Origin: Flavobacterium silvaticum
GTDB taxonomy: Bacteria > Bacteroidota > Bacteroidia > Flavobacteriales > Flavobacteriaceae
Reading direction: 5' to 3'
Assembly: GCF_012911565.1 (NCBI RefSeq)
Contig: NZ_JAAMPU010000104.1
Span: forward strand, 62,001 to 126,000
DNA length: 64,000 bases
The notes under the pieces were generated by a model. The model was not told where the DNA came from. It did not search any database and was given only the letters and a program-made list of their open reading frames with translations. Below, one piece after another: positions 1 to 6,747 of the stretch (its first letter is position 1; each line of letters opens with the position of its first letter). Both the position numbers and the translations under genes were made by a program.

Positions 1-181
1 CTTCATCATAGTCGCGGCTCAAAAGTGTCTTGACTTTGACTCCTTTGGTGCTTCCTTTGACGTGAAGACGGACGCGATAAACATGACTGTCATGATGCTT
101 GCAGGTTGGGTTATCTCTCTTGCAGGTGTTGCAATAAATCTTCATTCCTGTGAACTTCGGTTTCTTCAATTTTCCGCTCAT
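1..181 (-). CDS. Tyrosine site-specific integrase, N-terminal part (runs off the left edge)
   Basis: Reading leftward from the ATG at 179-181, the first 60 codons stay open to the window edge. The N-terminus carries a small Cys/His cluster (YCNTCK, then CKHHD) followed by a basic beta-rich stretch (HVYRVRLHVKG). I recognise this as the start of tyrosine integrases of Bacteroidota mobile elements, in which such a cluster precedes the core-binding domain. The catalytic domain lies outside the window, so the call rests on the N-terminus and on context: a tRNA scar ends the same element at 14149. The start overlaps the stop of the upstream 122-residue gene as ATGA, so the two are probably translationally coupled. 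The protein would catalyse integration and excision at the tRNA gene. Confidence 0.65.
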   Translation of the reverse strand, partial: MSGKLKKPKFTGMKIYCNTCKRDNPTCKHHDSHVYRVRLHVKGSTKGVKVKTLLSRDYDE

Positions 182-546
182 CTTAAAAGTCGTTTTAGTA
201 GCTCGTCTTGTTCAGCATCCAAGGGTTCAATGATGGCTAAAGCCTTGTCATTCCTGGTCTGTTCTAAATTAAGAAGAAAATAATTATAAAGCACATCACA
301 GTCTAAAACATCTTTTAGGATGTTCAACCATTCATTCGGATGCTTGAGCTGAAGGTTTAAGACGAAGGGCTTGGTGACTGCGAACTCCAAGTCAAATTCA
401 TAGACAAAATCCCTTCTAGCGAATCTATGAACACTTAATTTTTGTTGGAGACACCACCGCTTTGCAGCTTCAGAATCCTTGAGTGAAATCCTTCTGGCAA
501 CTTCGGTCATTGGAACCAGTGCTAGCGGTTCAGTACGTGATTTCAT
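178..546 (-). CDS. Small basic protein coupled to the integrase, possibly an excisionase-type DNA-binding factor
   Basis: This 122-residue cytosolic protein has no signal peptide or membrane segment. Residues about 10-45 (MTEVARRISLKDSEAAKRW) look like a MerR/excisionase-type helix-turn-helix followed by a basic wing (KLSVHRFARRDFVYEFD). The C-terminal half is helical and ends in a charged stretch. Its stop overlaps the integrase start by four bases, so both are co-translated. In many integrative elements the gene just before the integrase encodes an excisionase or directionality factor; that role here is inferred from position and the weak HTH resemblance. I do not recognise a named family. 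Confidence 0.55.
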   Translation of the reverse strand: MKSRTEPLALVPMTEVARRISLKDSEAAKRWCLQQKLSVHRFARRDFVYEFDLEFAVTKPFVLNLQLKHPNEWLNILKDVLDCDVLYNYFLLNLEQTRNDKALAIIEPLDAEQDELLKRLLR

Positions 547-756
547 ATGGTAAACCAGCGCATCTTCCCATTTTTTAGAGCGTGGTTTGGGATTATCAGA
601 TTCCTAAGAATCATCTACTTCCAAAACTACACAATTATTGAATAGGTTGCAACTGGAGAAGAGCAACAATCATGGGCTTAGTTCATAACAAGAATGCTCA
701 AATTGCTAACTATTATGCATTCTATGGTAAATCCTGAGAATAAACGACACTTGTTT

Positions 757-1869
757 CTACTCCTCTAGGTCAAATGAAGAAAATACCTCATTGTCACCAT
801 TTGATTCGTAAAGAAGCAAGCTGAACTCTGTTAAATCTGTGACATCAAAATTTATGATATCATTGTCATCCATTTCATACTCAAATTCTGCATTTACATC
901 GAACGTAATATTTGCATCTATGGTTGTCCACTTGTTCTCTACGTTATAATAAACATCATCCTCCTTATCATAGAATGATGAACCATAATCTCGGAAAGAC
1001 GCTAGAATCTTGATATTCAACTTAATTGTGAGTTGCCCATTTGCATTCTCCTTAGACGCATCGAAGAGAACGCATTGAATTAATTCTAAATCATTAAGTT
1101 CGGGTTCTTCCAGTTCAAAATCATCATAAATTTCATAAAGTTCTTTATTCATAAGCTCTGCCACCTCTTCAAAGTATTGGTCTTTGAGCATTTTAATTAC
1201 TTGACTAAAGTTGTTTTCGACTTCCTTCGATATACTTTGAATGAATAAGACACCTTCTATTCTTGTATTAACTGCACCTAAATAGAGTGAAAGGTCATTG
1301 AGCATAACTAGATTTTCATCTGAACCATATTTCCAGAAATCAGAATCCTTTGATAACACATAAACTTTCGCCTTGTTAACTCTAGCCCAATTATGAATTG
1401 TATTGATAGAAATTGCATCTGGAAACTCGTCCTTTTTCTGACCTTCATCAAATGGTGGCTTCTGATTCCAATACTGACCAAGTATGGTGGTTATATCCGC
1501 AATTTTTGAATCTATTATTTCAACTTTGCTTTCCACTATCCAAGCATCCCATTTTTCAACCATGACCTTGAGTTCCCTATCGACATCTACTCTTTTAAAT
1601 GGAAAGAGGTCTTTGTAGTTATCAAGGTTTTTAAGGATTTTAGCTTTGGATTCAACTTCTTTGGATATTGATGAGAAGGTGGACTTGGCTTCCTTCAGAC
1701 GTTTAGCCATTCGATTCTTTACTTCATCATAAGTGACGCTCGTAATCTTTACCTTGATTTCACCATCCCTCGATAGTTCTCCGAGCTTTTTAATCTTATG
1801 TCCACGAAAGAAGTTATCTCCCTCAAAGATGCTTGTGTCTAAAAAGATTATGTCTGTTTCTAGTTCCAC
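757..1869 (-). CDS. PIN-domain protein (DUF4935-like), probable ribonuclease
   Basis: The 370-residue protein opens with IIFLDTSIF, where Asp11 fits the first acidic residue of a PIN nuclease. The middle acidic position fits FPDAIS (Asp151) and the last fits VLSKDSDFW (Asp175 and Asp177), as in long PIN proteins of the DUF4935 type. Residues about 45-80 form a charged helical insert. The C-terminal half (about 200-370) is very acidic and of unknown role, perhaps self-inhibitory or a partner interface. PIN domains cleave RNA with bound metal. No small antitoxin-like gene adjoins it, so it does not look like a classic VapBC pair. It stands alone on the minus strand, which suggests a stand-alone defence or stress effector carried by the element. 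Confidence 0.7.
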   Translation of the reverse strand: MELETDIIFLDTSIFEGDNFFRGHKIKKLGELSRDGEIKVKITSVTYDEVKNRMAKRLKEAKSTFSSISKEVESKAKILKNLDNYKDLFPFKRVDVDRELKVMVEKWDAWIVESKVEIIDSKIADITTILGQYWNQKPPFDEGQKKDEFPDAISINTIHNWARVNKAKVYVLSKDSDFWKYGSDENLVMLNDLSLYLGAVNTRIEGVLFIQSISKEVENNFSQVIKMLKDQYFEEVAELMNKELYEIYDDFELEEPELNDLELIQCVLFDASKENANGQLTIKLNIKILASFRDYGSSFYDKEDDVYYNVENKWTTIDANITFDVNAEFEYEMDDNDIINFDVTDLTEFSLLLYESNGDNEVFSSFDLEE

Positions 1870-2043
1870 AATAGAATGTTGATTAGTGAGAAGTAAATAT
1901 ACCCAATAATCATTTTGAGTAATTGTAAATAATCGATGATTTGTAAAATTTAACCGATTAAAAGAAGATTGAAATTCAGTAGCTTATCAGGTTTTATTGT
2001 ACATTTATATCACGTTCTAATGACTGGTTGGAGGTTACAATGA

Positions 2044-2064
2044 CTTGGGTTTCGCTACCCCAAG
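2044..2064 (+). promoter_or_regulatory. Leader hairpin before the 34-residue micropeptide gene
   Basis: CTTGGG at 2044-2049 pairs perfectly with CCCAAG at 2059-2064 across a nine-base loop. It lies 44 bases before the ATG at 2108. The same order (hairpin, tiny hydrophobic ORF, terminator) recurs at 6538-6747, which is the main reason to list it. Its function is unknown. Confidence 0.4.
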
Positions 2065-2107
2065 GCACGTTATAGTAATGTATAGTAGTAATCAAACAAT
2101 TATAGTC

Positions 2108-2212
2108 ATGAAAAATAAAGACAAAATAAAGAATTGGTCATTATTCTTTCAAGTATTGAATGCAATAATTGGCATTGTGCGTATAGGCATGATTCTTTTG
2201 CCCTTCTCTTAA
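2108..2212 (+). CDS. 34-residue hydrophobic micropeptide
   Basis: ATG at 2108 opens a 34-codon frame ending in TAA at 2210-2212. The peptide has a charged start (MKNKDKIKNW), then a strongly hydrophobic segment about 20 residues long, enough to span a membrane, ending LLPFS. A strong intrinsic terminator follows 14 bases after the stop and a hairpin precedes the gene, so it looks like a separate short transcript. Tiny membrane peptides with this shape include type I toxins and the short peptides often seen in Bacteroidota genomes; the sequence does not tell which. It has no close neighbour on the same strand. Confidence 0.5.
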   Translation: MKNKDKIKNWSLFFQVLNAIIGIVRIGMILLPFS

Positions 2213-2226
2213 TTGAATCCGAACGT

Positions 2227-2250
2227 AGGCTCTTAATGGAGCCTTTTTTT
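2227..2250 (+). terminator. Intrinsic terminator of the micropeptide gene
   Basis: AGGCTC (2227-2232), a six-base loop and GAGCCT (2239-2244) form a perfect stem followed by a run of seven T. It sits just after the stop at 2212. Confidence 0.8.
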
Positions 2251-2363
2251 ATACCCAATTCTTAAAACGTCTAACAATTTTGTCTAATCAACGGGCTAAG
2301 TTGAATAGTGGTTGTAAATTTTACAAAACAACCTAATAAAAACTCAGGCTTTAACCTCGCGTA

Positions 2364-2525
2364 TCATTTTCCGATAATCATTTGTTTTTTGTAACTGCTA
2401 CTGCCGCACGTGCAACCCGTGAAGCTACATTTTTGGCAAGTAGTTTTAGTACATTTGGAACATTGCTTGGCGCGGTCACCGCCGTGTGAGTTGCCACAAT
2501 TCGGGCAAGAGGAAATTTTTTCCAT
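2364..2525 (-). CDS. Small Cys-rich zinc-binding protein
   Basis: The frame starting at ATG 2523-2525 gives 53 residues with a dense Cys series: CPNCGN, then CSKC, CQKC and a final CTCG. Together these provide enough ligands for one or two zinc sites. A longer in-frame reading exists, but its extra N-terminus merely shadows the upstream membrane gene; starting at 2525 leaves a 10-base gap after that gene's stop (2536), which fits an operon. It is the last gene of the four-gene cluster 3413 to 2364. The family is not recognised; a zinc-ribbon or A20-like nucleic-acid or protein-binding role is plausible. Confidence 0.6.
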   Translation of the reverse strand: MEKISSCPNCGNSHGGDRAKQCSKCTKTTCQKCSFTGCTCGSSSYKKQMIIGK

Positions 2526-2535
2526 TGATGAGGTT

Positions 2536-2838
2536 TTAATTGGTGAAGTACAGAATGATGAGGCCGACAAAGACGACCATGTGCAAGCCGACAATATATG
2601 TGTATGGTTTTTCTTCGCGATTCTTTTCATCCATAGCCCCTTTATAATCGATGGAGTTGATGGCATTAAACTTCTGTTCTTGGTATGGCAATATCATCTT
2701 TACGAAAATAAAGACCGAAGCTAGGCAGAGCAACCAGATGTAGAACCAGTAGGAGGTGTCAGGAATTTTCATAAACATTTGGGCTACAAACCCAACTGCA
2801 AACGGAAAGACAAGGTAAAGAATGTGTTTAGCGTTCAT
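2536..2838 (-). CDS. Small three-TM membrane protein
   Basis: The 100-residue protein has three predicted membrane helices: residues about 5-23 (ILYLVFPFAVGFVAQ), 30-50 (YWFYIWLLCLASVFIF) and 80-97 (YIVGLHMVVFVGLIILYF), with a charged loop at about 55-78. It starts three bases after the stop of the 49-residue gene and ends ten bases before the zinc-protein start, so it is the third gene of a tight operon. No family is recognised. The association with a lipoprotein and a zinc-binding peptide suggests an envelope-associated unit. Confidence 0.6.
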   Translation of the reverse strand: MNAKHILYLVFPFAVGFVAQMFMKIPDTSYWFYIWLLCLASVFIFVKMILPYQEQKFNAINSIDYKGAMDEKNREEKPYTYIVGLHMVVFVGLIILYFTN

Positions 2839-2841
2839 GGA

Positions 2842-2991
2842 CTATTTTGCGGGTTTAACTGCACCTGTTCTATATTGGGGATTCATTTTTCTTGCAGAAA
2901 CGACTGCCGCCGCTTGGTTAGGGGCGAAAATTCTAGTGGCTGTTTTAAAACCGCCACCTCTTGGAAATAGGTCAACAATCCATTCTTTCAT
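2842..2991 (-). CDS. 49-residue basic protein
   Basis: ATG at 2989-2991 opens a 49-codon frame ending at 2842. The peptide is basic, with a glycine turn (FPRGGGFKTATRIF) and then APNQAAAVVSARKMNP, followed by a tail rich in Lys and Pro. The start is two bases after the lipoprotein stop and the end is three bases before the next gene, and such packing supports a real gene. I know similar short basic proteins from Bacteroidota mobile elements but no assigned function. The NQAA..VARKxNPxY pattern would suit a compact beta-alpha fold. Confidence 0.55.
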   Translation of the reverse strand: MKEWIVDLFPRGGGFKTATRIFAPNQAAAVVSARKMNPQYRTGAVKPAK

Positions 2992-2993
2992 GG

Positions 2994-3413
2994 TCAGAAT
3001 TCTACTGTGAAGTTTTCCGCTTCATTCTCAGTACGCATCAATCTGAAGCCATAGTATGAGGAAGTATTGGCCGATGAATGTAGAGTTTTTGTCTCTCCGT
3101 CATCTACGCCGTTATCAATCCTGTATCCGACAGTTGGTAGTAATTCCTCGCCAACTTTGCAGACTACCGTGATTATATCGCCATTTCTTACGGTAAAGGT
3201 CAGATAATGACTTTCGTAATCATAAGTATTTAAAGTTCCATCTGGCTTTAAGCGATAAACAATGAATTGATTTGAAACATTGCTGTCCAATTTGAAATAC
3301 ATTCTCTCAACTGGCTGGTCAGCAGGTGTAGGATTATCTGCGCCAGAACATCCTGTTTGGGTAAGGGCTATGAAAATGATAAATGAAACAGGTCGAAGTA
3401 AACGATTAATCAT
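2994..3413 (-). CDS. Small lipoprotein, first gene of a four-gene operon
   Basis: The 139-residue protein has a lipoprotein signal: MINRLLRPVSFIIFIALTQT followed by GCSG, with Cys22 as the likely lipidated residue. The mature part is beta-rich (YFKLDSNVSNQFIVYRL, YLTFTVRNGDIITVVCKVG) and small enough for a single beta-sandwich. It heads the operon with the 49-residue, three-TM and zinc proteins. An XRE regulator is encoded divergently 105 bases away, with a perfect inverted repeat between them, so the operon may be repressed by that regulator. No family is recognised. Confidence 0.65.
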   Translation of the reverse strand: MINRLLRPVSFIIFIALTQTGCSGADNPTPADQPVERMYFKLDSNVSNQFIVYRLKPDGTLNTYDYESHYLTFTVRNGDIITVVCKVGEELLPTVGYRIDNGVDDGETKTLHSSANTSSYYGFRLMRTENEAENFTVEF

Positions 3414-3450
3414 TCTTAATTGCTTTATTGGTTACTCAAATATATAAAAT

Positions 3451-3474
3451 AAACAGGTTTAAAAAAACCTGTTT
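3451..3474. promoter_or_regulatory. Perfect 10-bp inverted repeat between divergent genes, probable operator
   Basis: AAACAGGTTT (3451-3460), spacer AAAA, AAACCTGTTT (3465-3474). Because the flanking genes (lipoprotein operon leftward, XRE gene rightward) diverge, a terminator makes little sense here. An operator for the XRE protein, governing its own gene and the operon, is the simplest reading. Confidence 0.5.
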
Positions 3475-3518
3475 TATAAGATATATTGAATGCGATTTGG
3501 TTGGTATAATTTTCTTTC

Positions 3519-3761
3519 ATGGAAATTCAAATAAAAATCGAAGTTGTTGAACTGGGAGAAAGAATAAAAAATTTAATAAAAGAAAAGAATCTCAAGATTA
3601 TGAATGTAGCGCACGACGCTAACCTCGATTCAACTAATTTAAGAAAGTATATTAGGGGAACTCAGGATATGAGATATACCACATTACTCAGAATTGCCTC
3701 TGCAATAGGAGTTACACCGTCCCAGCTTCTGGACGGTCTGCAAACAAAAAAAGAAGGTTAA
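3519..3761 (+). CDS. XRE-family helix-turn-helix regulator
   Basis: The 80-residue protein is essentially one Cro/C1-type HTH domain (residues about 10-68): LGERIKNLIKEKNLKI, then NVAHDANLDSTNLRKYIRG with the recognition helix, and a third part TTLLRIASAIGVTPSQLL. It has no effector domain, as is usual for small phage- or element-type repressors. A perfect palindrome lies 44 bases upstream of its start and also before the divergent lipoprotein operon, which suggests autoregulation and operon control. Its stop codon overlaps the stop of a convergent 49-residue gene. Confidence 0.8.
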   Translation: MEIQIKIEVVELGERIKNLIKEKNLKIMNVAHDANLDSTNLRKYIRGTQDMRYTTLLRIASAIGVTPSQLLDGLQTKKEG

Positions 3762-3771
3762 CCCTTCTTTT
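3749..3771. terminator. Hairpin over two overlapping convergent stop codons
   Basis: AAAAGAAGG (3749-3757) and CCTTCTTTT (3763-3771) pair perfectly around a five-base loop. The loop region contains the stop codons of both the XRE gene (TAA 3759-3761) and the convergent 49-residue gene (3758-3760 on the minus strand). A/T runs on both sides suit a weak bidirectional terminator. Confidence 0.45.
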
Positions 3772-3907
3772 CCTTTAGTAAATTAATAATCTCCTGCGCT
3801 TCCGTCTTACTTATTTTCTTTAAATCCAATGTGATTGGATATTTGGGTTTCGTGTCCGACTTTTCAAGCAATCTCTTGAATTGGTCAGTTGTCATTTTCA
3901 GTTTCAT
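3758..3907 (-). CDS. 49-residue charged protein, convergent with the XRE gene
   Basis: ATG at 3905-3907 gives 49 residues, very rich in Lys: it begins MKLKMTTDQFKRLLEKSD and has an amphipathic C-terminal helix (SKTEAQEIINLLKEKKG). It has no signal or membrane segment. The stop overlaps the XRE stop on the other strand. The amphipathic helix could mediate protein contact or DNA binding. Its family is unknown, and being short and charged it could be a chance frame. Confidence 0.4.
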   Translation of the reverse strand: MKLKMTTDQFKRLLEKSDTKPKYPITLDLKKISKTEAQEIINLLKEKKG

Positions 3908-4016
3908 AATTCTTTATTGATAAATATGAACCGCAACAGTCAAGGTCACATTTTTCATCTCAAAAATTTTTAAAAATTTTCTGAGGCTATCTATATCCTT
4001 ACTACACCATTAGAGA

Positions 4017-4537
4017 ATTGCCTCGCTGGTAAGAGCGGAAACGCGAACGCCATCATTGATGCAGTTTCAAAAAATCTTCTGGAGGAAGGTAGGATGTCAA
4101 CGCCATTCTGAATTTGTTGAGACAGCCCCAGCAAACATAGGCTTTGGCGCAGGCCACGTCATTCGTGATACGTGTGAATGAGTTGCACAAAATATCCATA
4201 TTGTCGGTGCTTCCGAGGGAATTATTGAATGCTTTAGTTCATTTTTGAATGGTATCGCTTCGCTAATTGGATGAGGTTCAAAACATCGAAGCAATTCTCA
4301 AATTCTCGCGAGGCAACTTTGAAATAGTAGGCACTCCATTCAAAGGTTCCCTCATTATAAGACTATATAATTAGATTAAAGAATAAGAATAGATATATTA
4401 ATATAAATATGCTTTATTATAAGGCAATCGATAGATTGCTTCGCTATTTTAAAATCCTTCCAACTTTTTTTTTCTTTTCTCAGTTTTGGAATCACTCCAA
4501 GGGGAAAATCTTTTAGAGACTACCAGCGCGAGGCAAC
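4017..4537. repeat. Six copies of an RTTGCYTCGC-type motif in the noncoding region before the Rep-like gene (candidate origin)
   Basis: No convincing gene lies between 3908 and 4739. Instead a ten-base motif occurs six times on both strands: 4017-4026 (+, ATTGCCTCGC), 4254-4263 (+, ATCGCTTCGC), 4286-4295 (-), 4308-4317 (-), 4435-4444 (+, ATTGCTTCGC) and 4528-4537 (-). Between copies, 4357-4430 is extremely AT-rich, and GCAATC/GATTGC around a four-base spacer makes a small palindrome just before the fifth copy. Binding-site repeats plus an AT-rich segment next to a Rep-like gene resemble a plasmid-type origin or partition site. This is inference; no replication gene has been proven here. Confidence 0.5.
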
Positions 4538-4739
4538 TTTTAGATGGTCTGGTAAAAAAGTCAAAGAAACTTATCCAATATACTTGACTTAGTGAAGGTA
4601 GTTTCGTATAATTTCTCAAACAGTTTTACAAGGGGTTTGCTGACGGGTTCGCGTCTGTCAGCGTCCGTTACCCCTAAAATCAAAAACGGAAATGCTTATA
4701 ATCGTCCAACGCGGCGAAAGAGAAAAACGGAATATCTAA

Positions 4740-5597
4740 ATGGAATTTACATCTTTGAACGATGCTTTCAGCAATCATTTTATCAAATCATTACCACACC
4801 TTACCAGACTTGACCTAACGGCCAACGAAATTAAAATTATTGAGCTGGTCTTATCGTATACCAGAAACGGTCAGCAGTTTTATATGAACCACTCAGAAAT
4901 TGCGAAACATCTCGTTCTAAAGGACACCAAGACCAAAGCCAAGTCAGTTGGAAATCTCATCAGTAAGCTAAAGAAGAAAGGTTATGTTACGACCGTGACC
5001 AGCCATAACTTCAACGGAAAGAACGGAGGTTCATCAACAACTATAAGAGTAAACGAGGCTTTTCTTGAAAGACAGCTTTATAATGTCTTCAGCAAAGATT
5101 TGCCGGAACCGGCAAATCTTGCTGAAGCGCAGATAGCACTAGCCTCTAATGCAATTCTTTCATTCCAAAACGATGAGGTTTGCTATGACAATGATTCTCC
5201 TATCGAACCCGCTAAACCGAATACATACAAACCGCAACCAACCTCAGAGTTTATAGCGGAATTGAAGGAGATGGAGGAGATGGATGACGAACCCCGCCTA
5301 CCCCTAAACCTTTTAAGATTAGAATATGAGAATGACTTCGAGAATAATGATTCGGACGAAGCTATGTTCAATCCTCGAATTAAAGTCAAAATGGATTTAT
5401 TGGAAATCGATTGCAGTCAAATGAATGAGGCCGCTTTTAAAAACCATTTGCAGAAAGTGATTCGGGTAGAGAGCATGAGCGGATGGAGAGGTGCAATCCA
5501 AACGCTAATTGAGAACAAAGAGGCTTGGAAACTAGAATACTGCAAAGGAGGTTTGACTCATCTAATCGAAGAAAGTAGGAGAGGGATGTTAAGCTAA
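4740..5597 (+). CDS. Winged-helix protein, candidate replication initiator of the element
   Basis: This is a 285-residue cytosolic protein. Residues about 20-110 look like a winged helix-turn-helix: LTANEIKIIELVLSY, HSEIAKHLVL, KSVGNLISKLKKKGYV, then a glycine-rich wing. The middle (about 115-200) is acidic and Pro-rich, probably disordered. The last 80 residues form a second helical domain (MNEAAFKNHLQKVIRV, SGWRGAIQTLIENKEAW). This layout resembles helix-turn-helix replication or recombination proteins of Bacteroidota plasmids and integrative elements, but I cannot name the family with certainty. The repeat-rich noncoding region at 4017-4537 supports a DNA-binding role at an origin. A perfect hairpin follows the stop. 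Confidence 0.55.
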   Translation: MEFTSLNDAFSNHFIKSLPHLTRLDLTANEIKIIELVLSYTRNGQQFYMNHSEIAKHLVLKDTKTKAKSVGNLISKLKKKGYVTTVTSHNFNGKNGGSSTTIRVNEAFLERQLYNVFSKDLPEPANLAEAQIALASNAILSFQNDEVCYDNDSPIEPAKPNTYKPQPTSEFIAELKEMEEMDDEPRLPLNLLRLEYENDFENNDSDEAMFNPRIKVKMDLLEIDCSQMNEAAFKNHLQKVIRVESMSGWRGAIQTLIENKEAWKLEYCKGGLTHLIEESRRGMLS

Positions 5598-5607
5598 TTA
5601 TATAACT

Positions 5608-5626
5608 TACCCGGATCCTCCGGGTA
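5608..5626 (+). terminator. Hairpin after the Rep-like gene
   Basis: TACCCGGA (5608-5615), loop TCC, TCCGGGTA (5619-5626) is a perfect eight-base stem 11 bases after the stop at 5597. No T run follows, so termination would be weak; it could also be a processing or binding site. Confidence 0.45.
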
Positions 5627-5708
5627 TAATTCAGCAAATGAATTTGACCATTGGCTATACTCAATAGCTTTGAATGTAGTAATTACAGGATGAAGAATAT
5701 GATTTTCT

Positions 5709-5912
5709 ATGAAACATTCAGGAATTAAAATGTCGAATAGAATGATAAAACTCGGAATTATATCCTTCACAATCATTAGGGATTTGGATATTTATAAGGC
5801 ATTCAAGAGCCTTGAATCATTGTCATATCAAGGGAGATATGCCGCACTAAGTCATGATTTTAAACTATCAGAGAAAAGGATTGAGCAAATCGTTCTCGGT
5901 CTAAGCAAATAA
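5709..5912 (+). CDS. Small Mor-like helix-turn-helix protein
   Basis: The 67-residue reading ends with RDLDIYKAFKSLESLSYQGR, YAALSHDFKLSEKRIEQIV, a pattern (short helix, aromatic spacer, HTH with SEKRIEQIV) that I associate with Mor-type small DNA-binding proteins common in Bacteroidota. The true start may be the internal ATG at 5730 or 5742, because the first residues are unremarkable. An overlapping minus-strand frame (5594-5776) exists, but it lacks such a pattern. The position after the Rep-like gene suggests a regulatory gene of the element. Confidence 0.45.
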   Translation: MKHSGIKMSNRMIKLGIISFTIIRDLDIYKAFKSLESLSYQGRYAALSHDFKLSEKRIEQIVLGLSK

Positions 5913-6537
5913 TATGGATTTGATGATTCTGTAACGGATTACTAACTAGGAGCAAATTTATCCGATAAAAAGCACGTAAATCCTTTAATTTAAAACTTAA
6001 ACAATTATTTAGGTCACTCGTCGAAATAAAAATAGCTGTCCTCGTCGTTGCAATAGTTTTGGCATGTAGTGATAAAAGTAAATTAGTGATGCAGGAATTG
6101 CTCCTAACAGGGTTCTCAGCAGTGCTCTCTTGAACTTACTAAAGAAATAAAATGATAATACTTTTTATTTTAGGTTAAGTTAGTTTGCTATCTACGTATA
6201 AGATGTGTACCAATATCATTGCCACTCCACGAAAAACCCTATGGATACTGATACTTTTCATGTTAATAAGTTTGATTTAGAAATGTAAATCTTTAACAAA
6301 AAACTTTGCAACTTACTACCAAGTTTATTTCTTAGTATTTTATTAAGAAATTTTAAACGCCATTTTCTTAATTATTTAATTACATCGTTTTTTTTGGAGC
6401 TTTCACCTGAAATAATGGTAGTACGTCGAAAATTTGCCCTTTTTAGTAATATGTAATATATAAACGAATTACTAATTAAGTACATTTAACTCATTAAAGT
6501 TCTGACCTGTACTGGCCTTTGGGTCAATAAACGACAA
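5913..6537. other. Noncoding stretch with a start-less lipoprotein-like frame
   Basis: Nothing convincing is coded here. One frame, 5969-6133 on the plus strand, stays open for 54 codons and reads like a lipoprotein signal (EIKIAVLVVAIVLACSDKS, with LAC as lipobox and Cys codon 6065-6067). It has no ATG, GTG or TTG before the hydrophobic core, so it is probably a decayed gene or a chance frame. The rest is AT-rich. A 25-codon hydrophobic frame at 6203-6280 has no other support. Confidence 0.35.
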
Positions 6538-6558
6538 AGTCGGACTATACATCCGACT
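6538..6558 (+). promoter_or_regulatory. Leader hairpin before the 36-residue micropeptide gene
   Basis: AGTCGGA (6538-6544), a seven-base loop and TCCGACT (6552-6558) form a perfect stem 45 bases before the ATG at 6604. The matching hairpin at 2044-2064 lies at almost the same distance before its own micropeptide gene. Confidence 0.45.
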
Positions 6559-6603
6559 CTGCTCTTGAAACCTAAGTTTCTAATTTAATTCTCTCGGTTC
6601 GAA

Positions 6604-6714
6604 ATGACAGAATTAATTCTTATTCCCGCAACAACAGTAGCTGTTGTTTTTATCAAAAAGCTACCACAAATTATTTTGGCGTTAGCCACACTTATAGAAG
6701 CCTGTAAGAAATGA
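6604..6714 (+). CDS. 36-residue hydrophobic micropeptide
   Basis: ATG at 6604 gives 36 residues: a hydrophobic run (ELILIPATTVAVVF), a basic break (IKKLP), a second hydrophobic run (QIILALATLIEA) and the tail CKK. Within the coding sequence AACAACAG and CTGTTGTT (6630-6648) form an eight-base stem around a three-base loop, so the messenger itself is structured. A hairpin precedes and a strong terminator follows ten bases after the stop. The layout equals that of the 34-residue gene at 2108, though the peptides differ. A membrane-active peptide or type I toxin is possible; no antisense RNA was identified. Confidence 0.5.
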   Translation: MTELILIPATTVAVVFIKKLPQIILALATLIEACKK

Positions 6715-6723
6715 ATTTAACTA

Positions 6724-6747
6724 AACCGTCTTAACAGACGGTTTTTA
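6724..6747 (+). terminator. Intrinsic terminator of the micropeptide gene
   Basis: AACCGTC (6724-6730), six-base loop, GACGGTT (6737-6743), then T run. The stem is perfect and lies right after the stop at 6714. The 303 bases that follow (6748-7050) hold no gene or clear signal that I can see. Confidence 0.8.

Noticed and set aside
757..1869. VapC-type toxin-antitoxin pair
   Set aside because: The protein is far longer than VapC and no small antitoxin frame adjoins it.
4097..4294. 65-codon minus-strand frame in the repeat region before the Rep-like gene
   Set aside because: Low-complexity reading with no recognisable motif; the region is better explained by the six motif copies and AT-rich DNA. 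A plus-strand reading with possible GKSGNA-like residues is broken by stops.
5594..5776. 60-codon minus-strand frame overlapping the Mor-like gene
   Set aside because: Reads like protein in places but overlaps the plus-strand frame with a better HTH pattern and has no operon context.
6203..6280. 25-codon hydrophobic frame resembling another micropeptide
   Set aside because: No leader hairpin and no terminator nearby, unlike the units at 2108 and 6604; chance is likely in AT-rich DNA.
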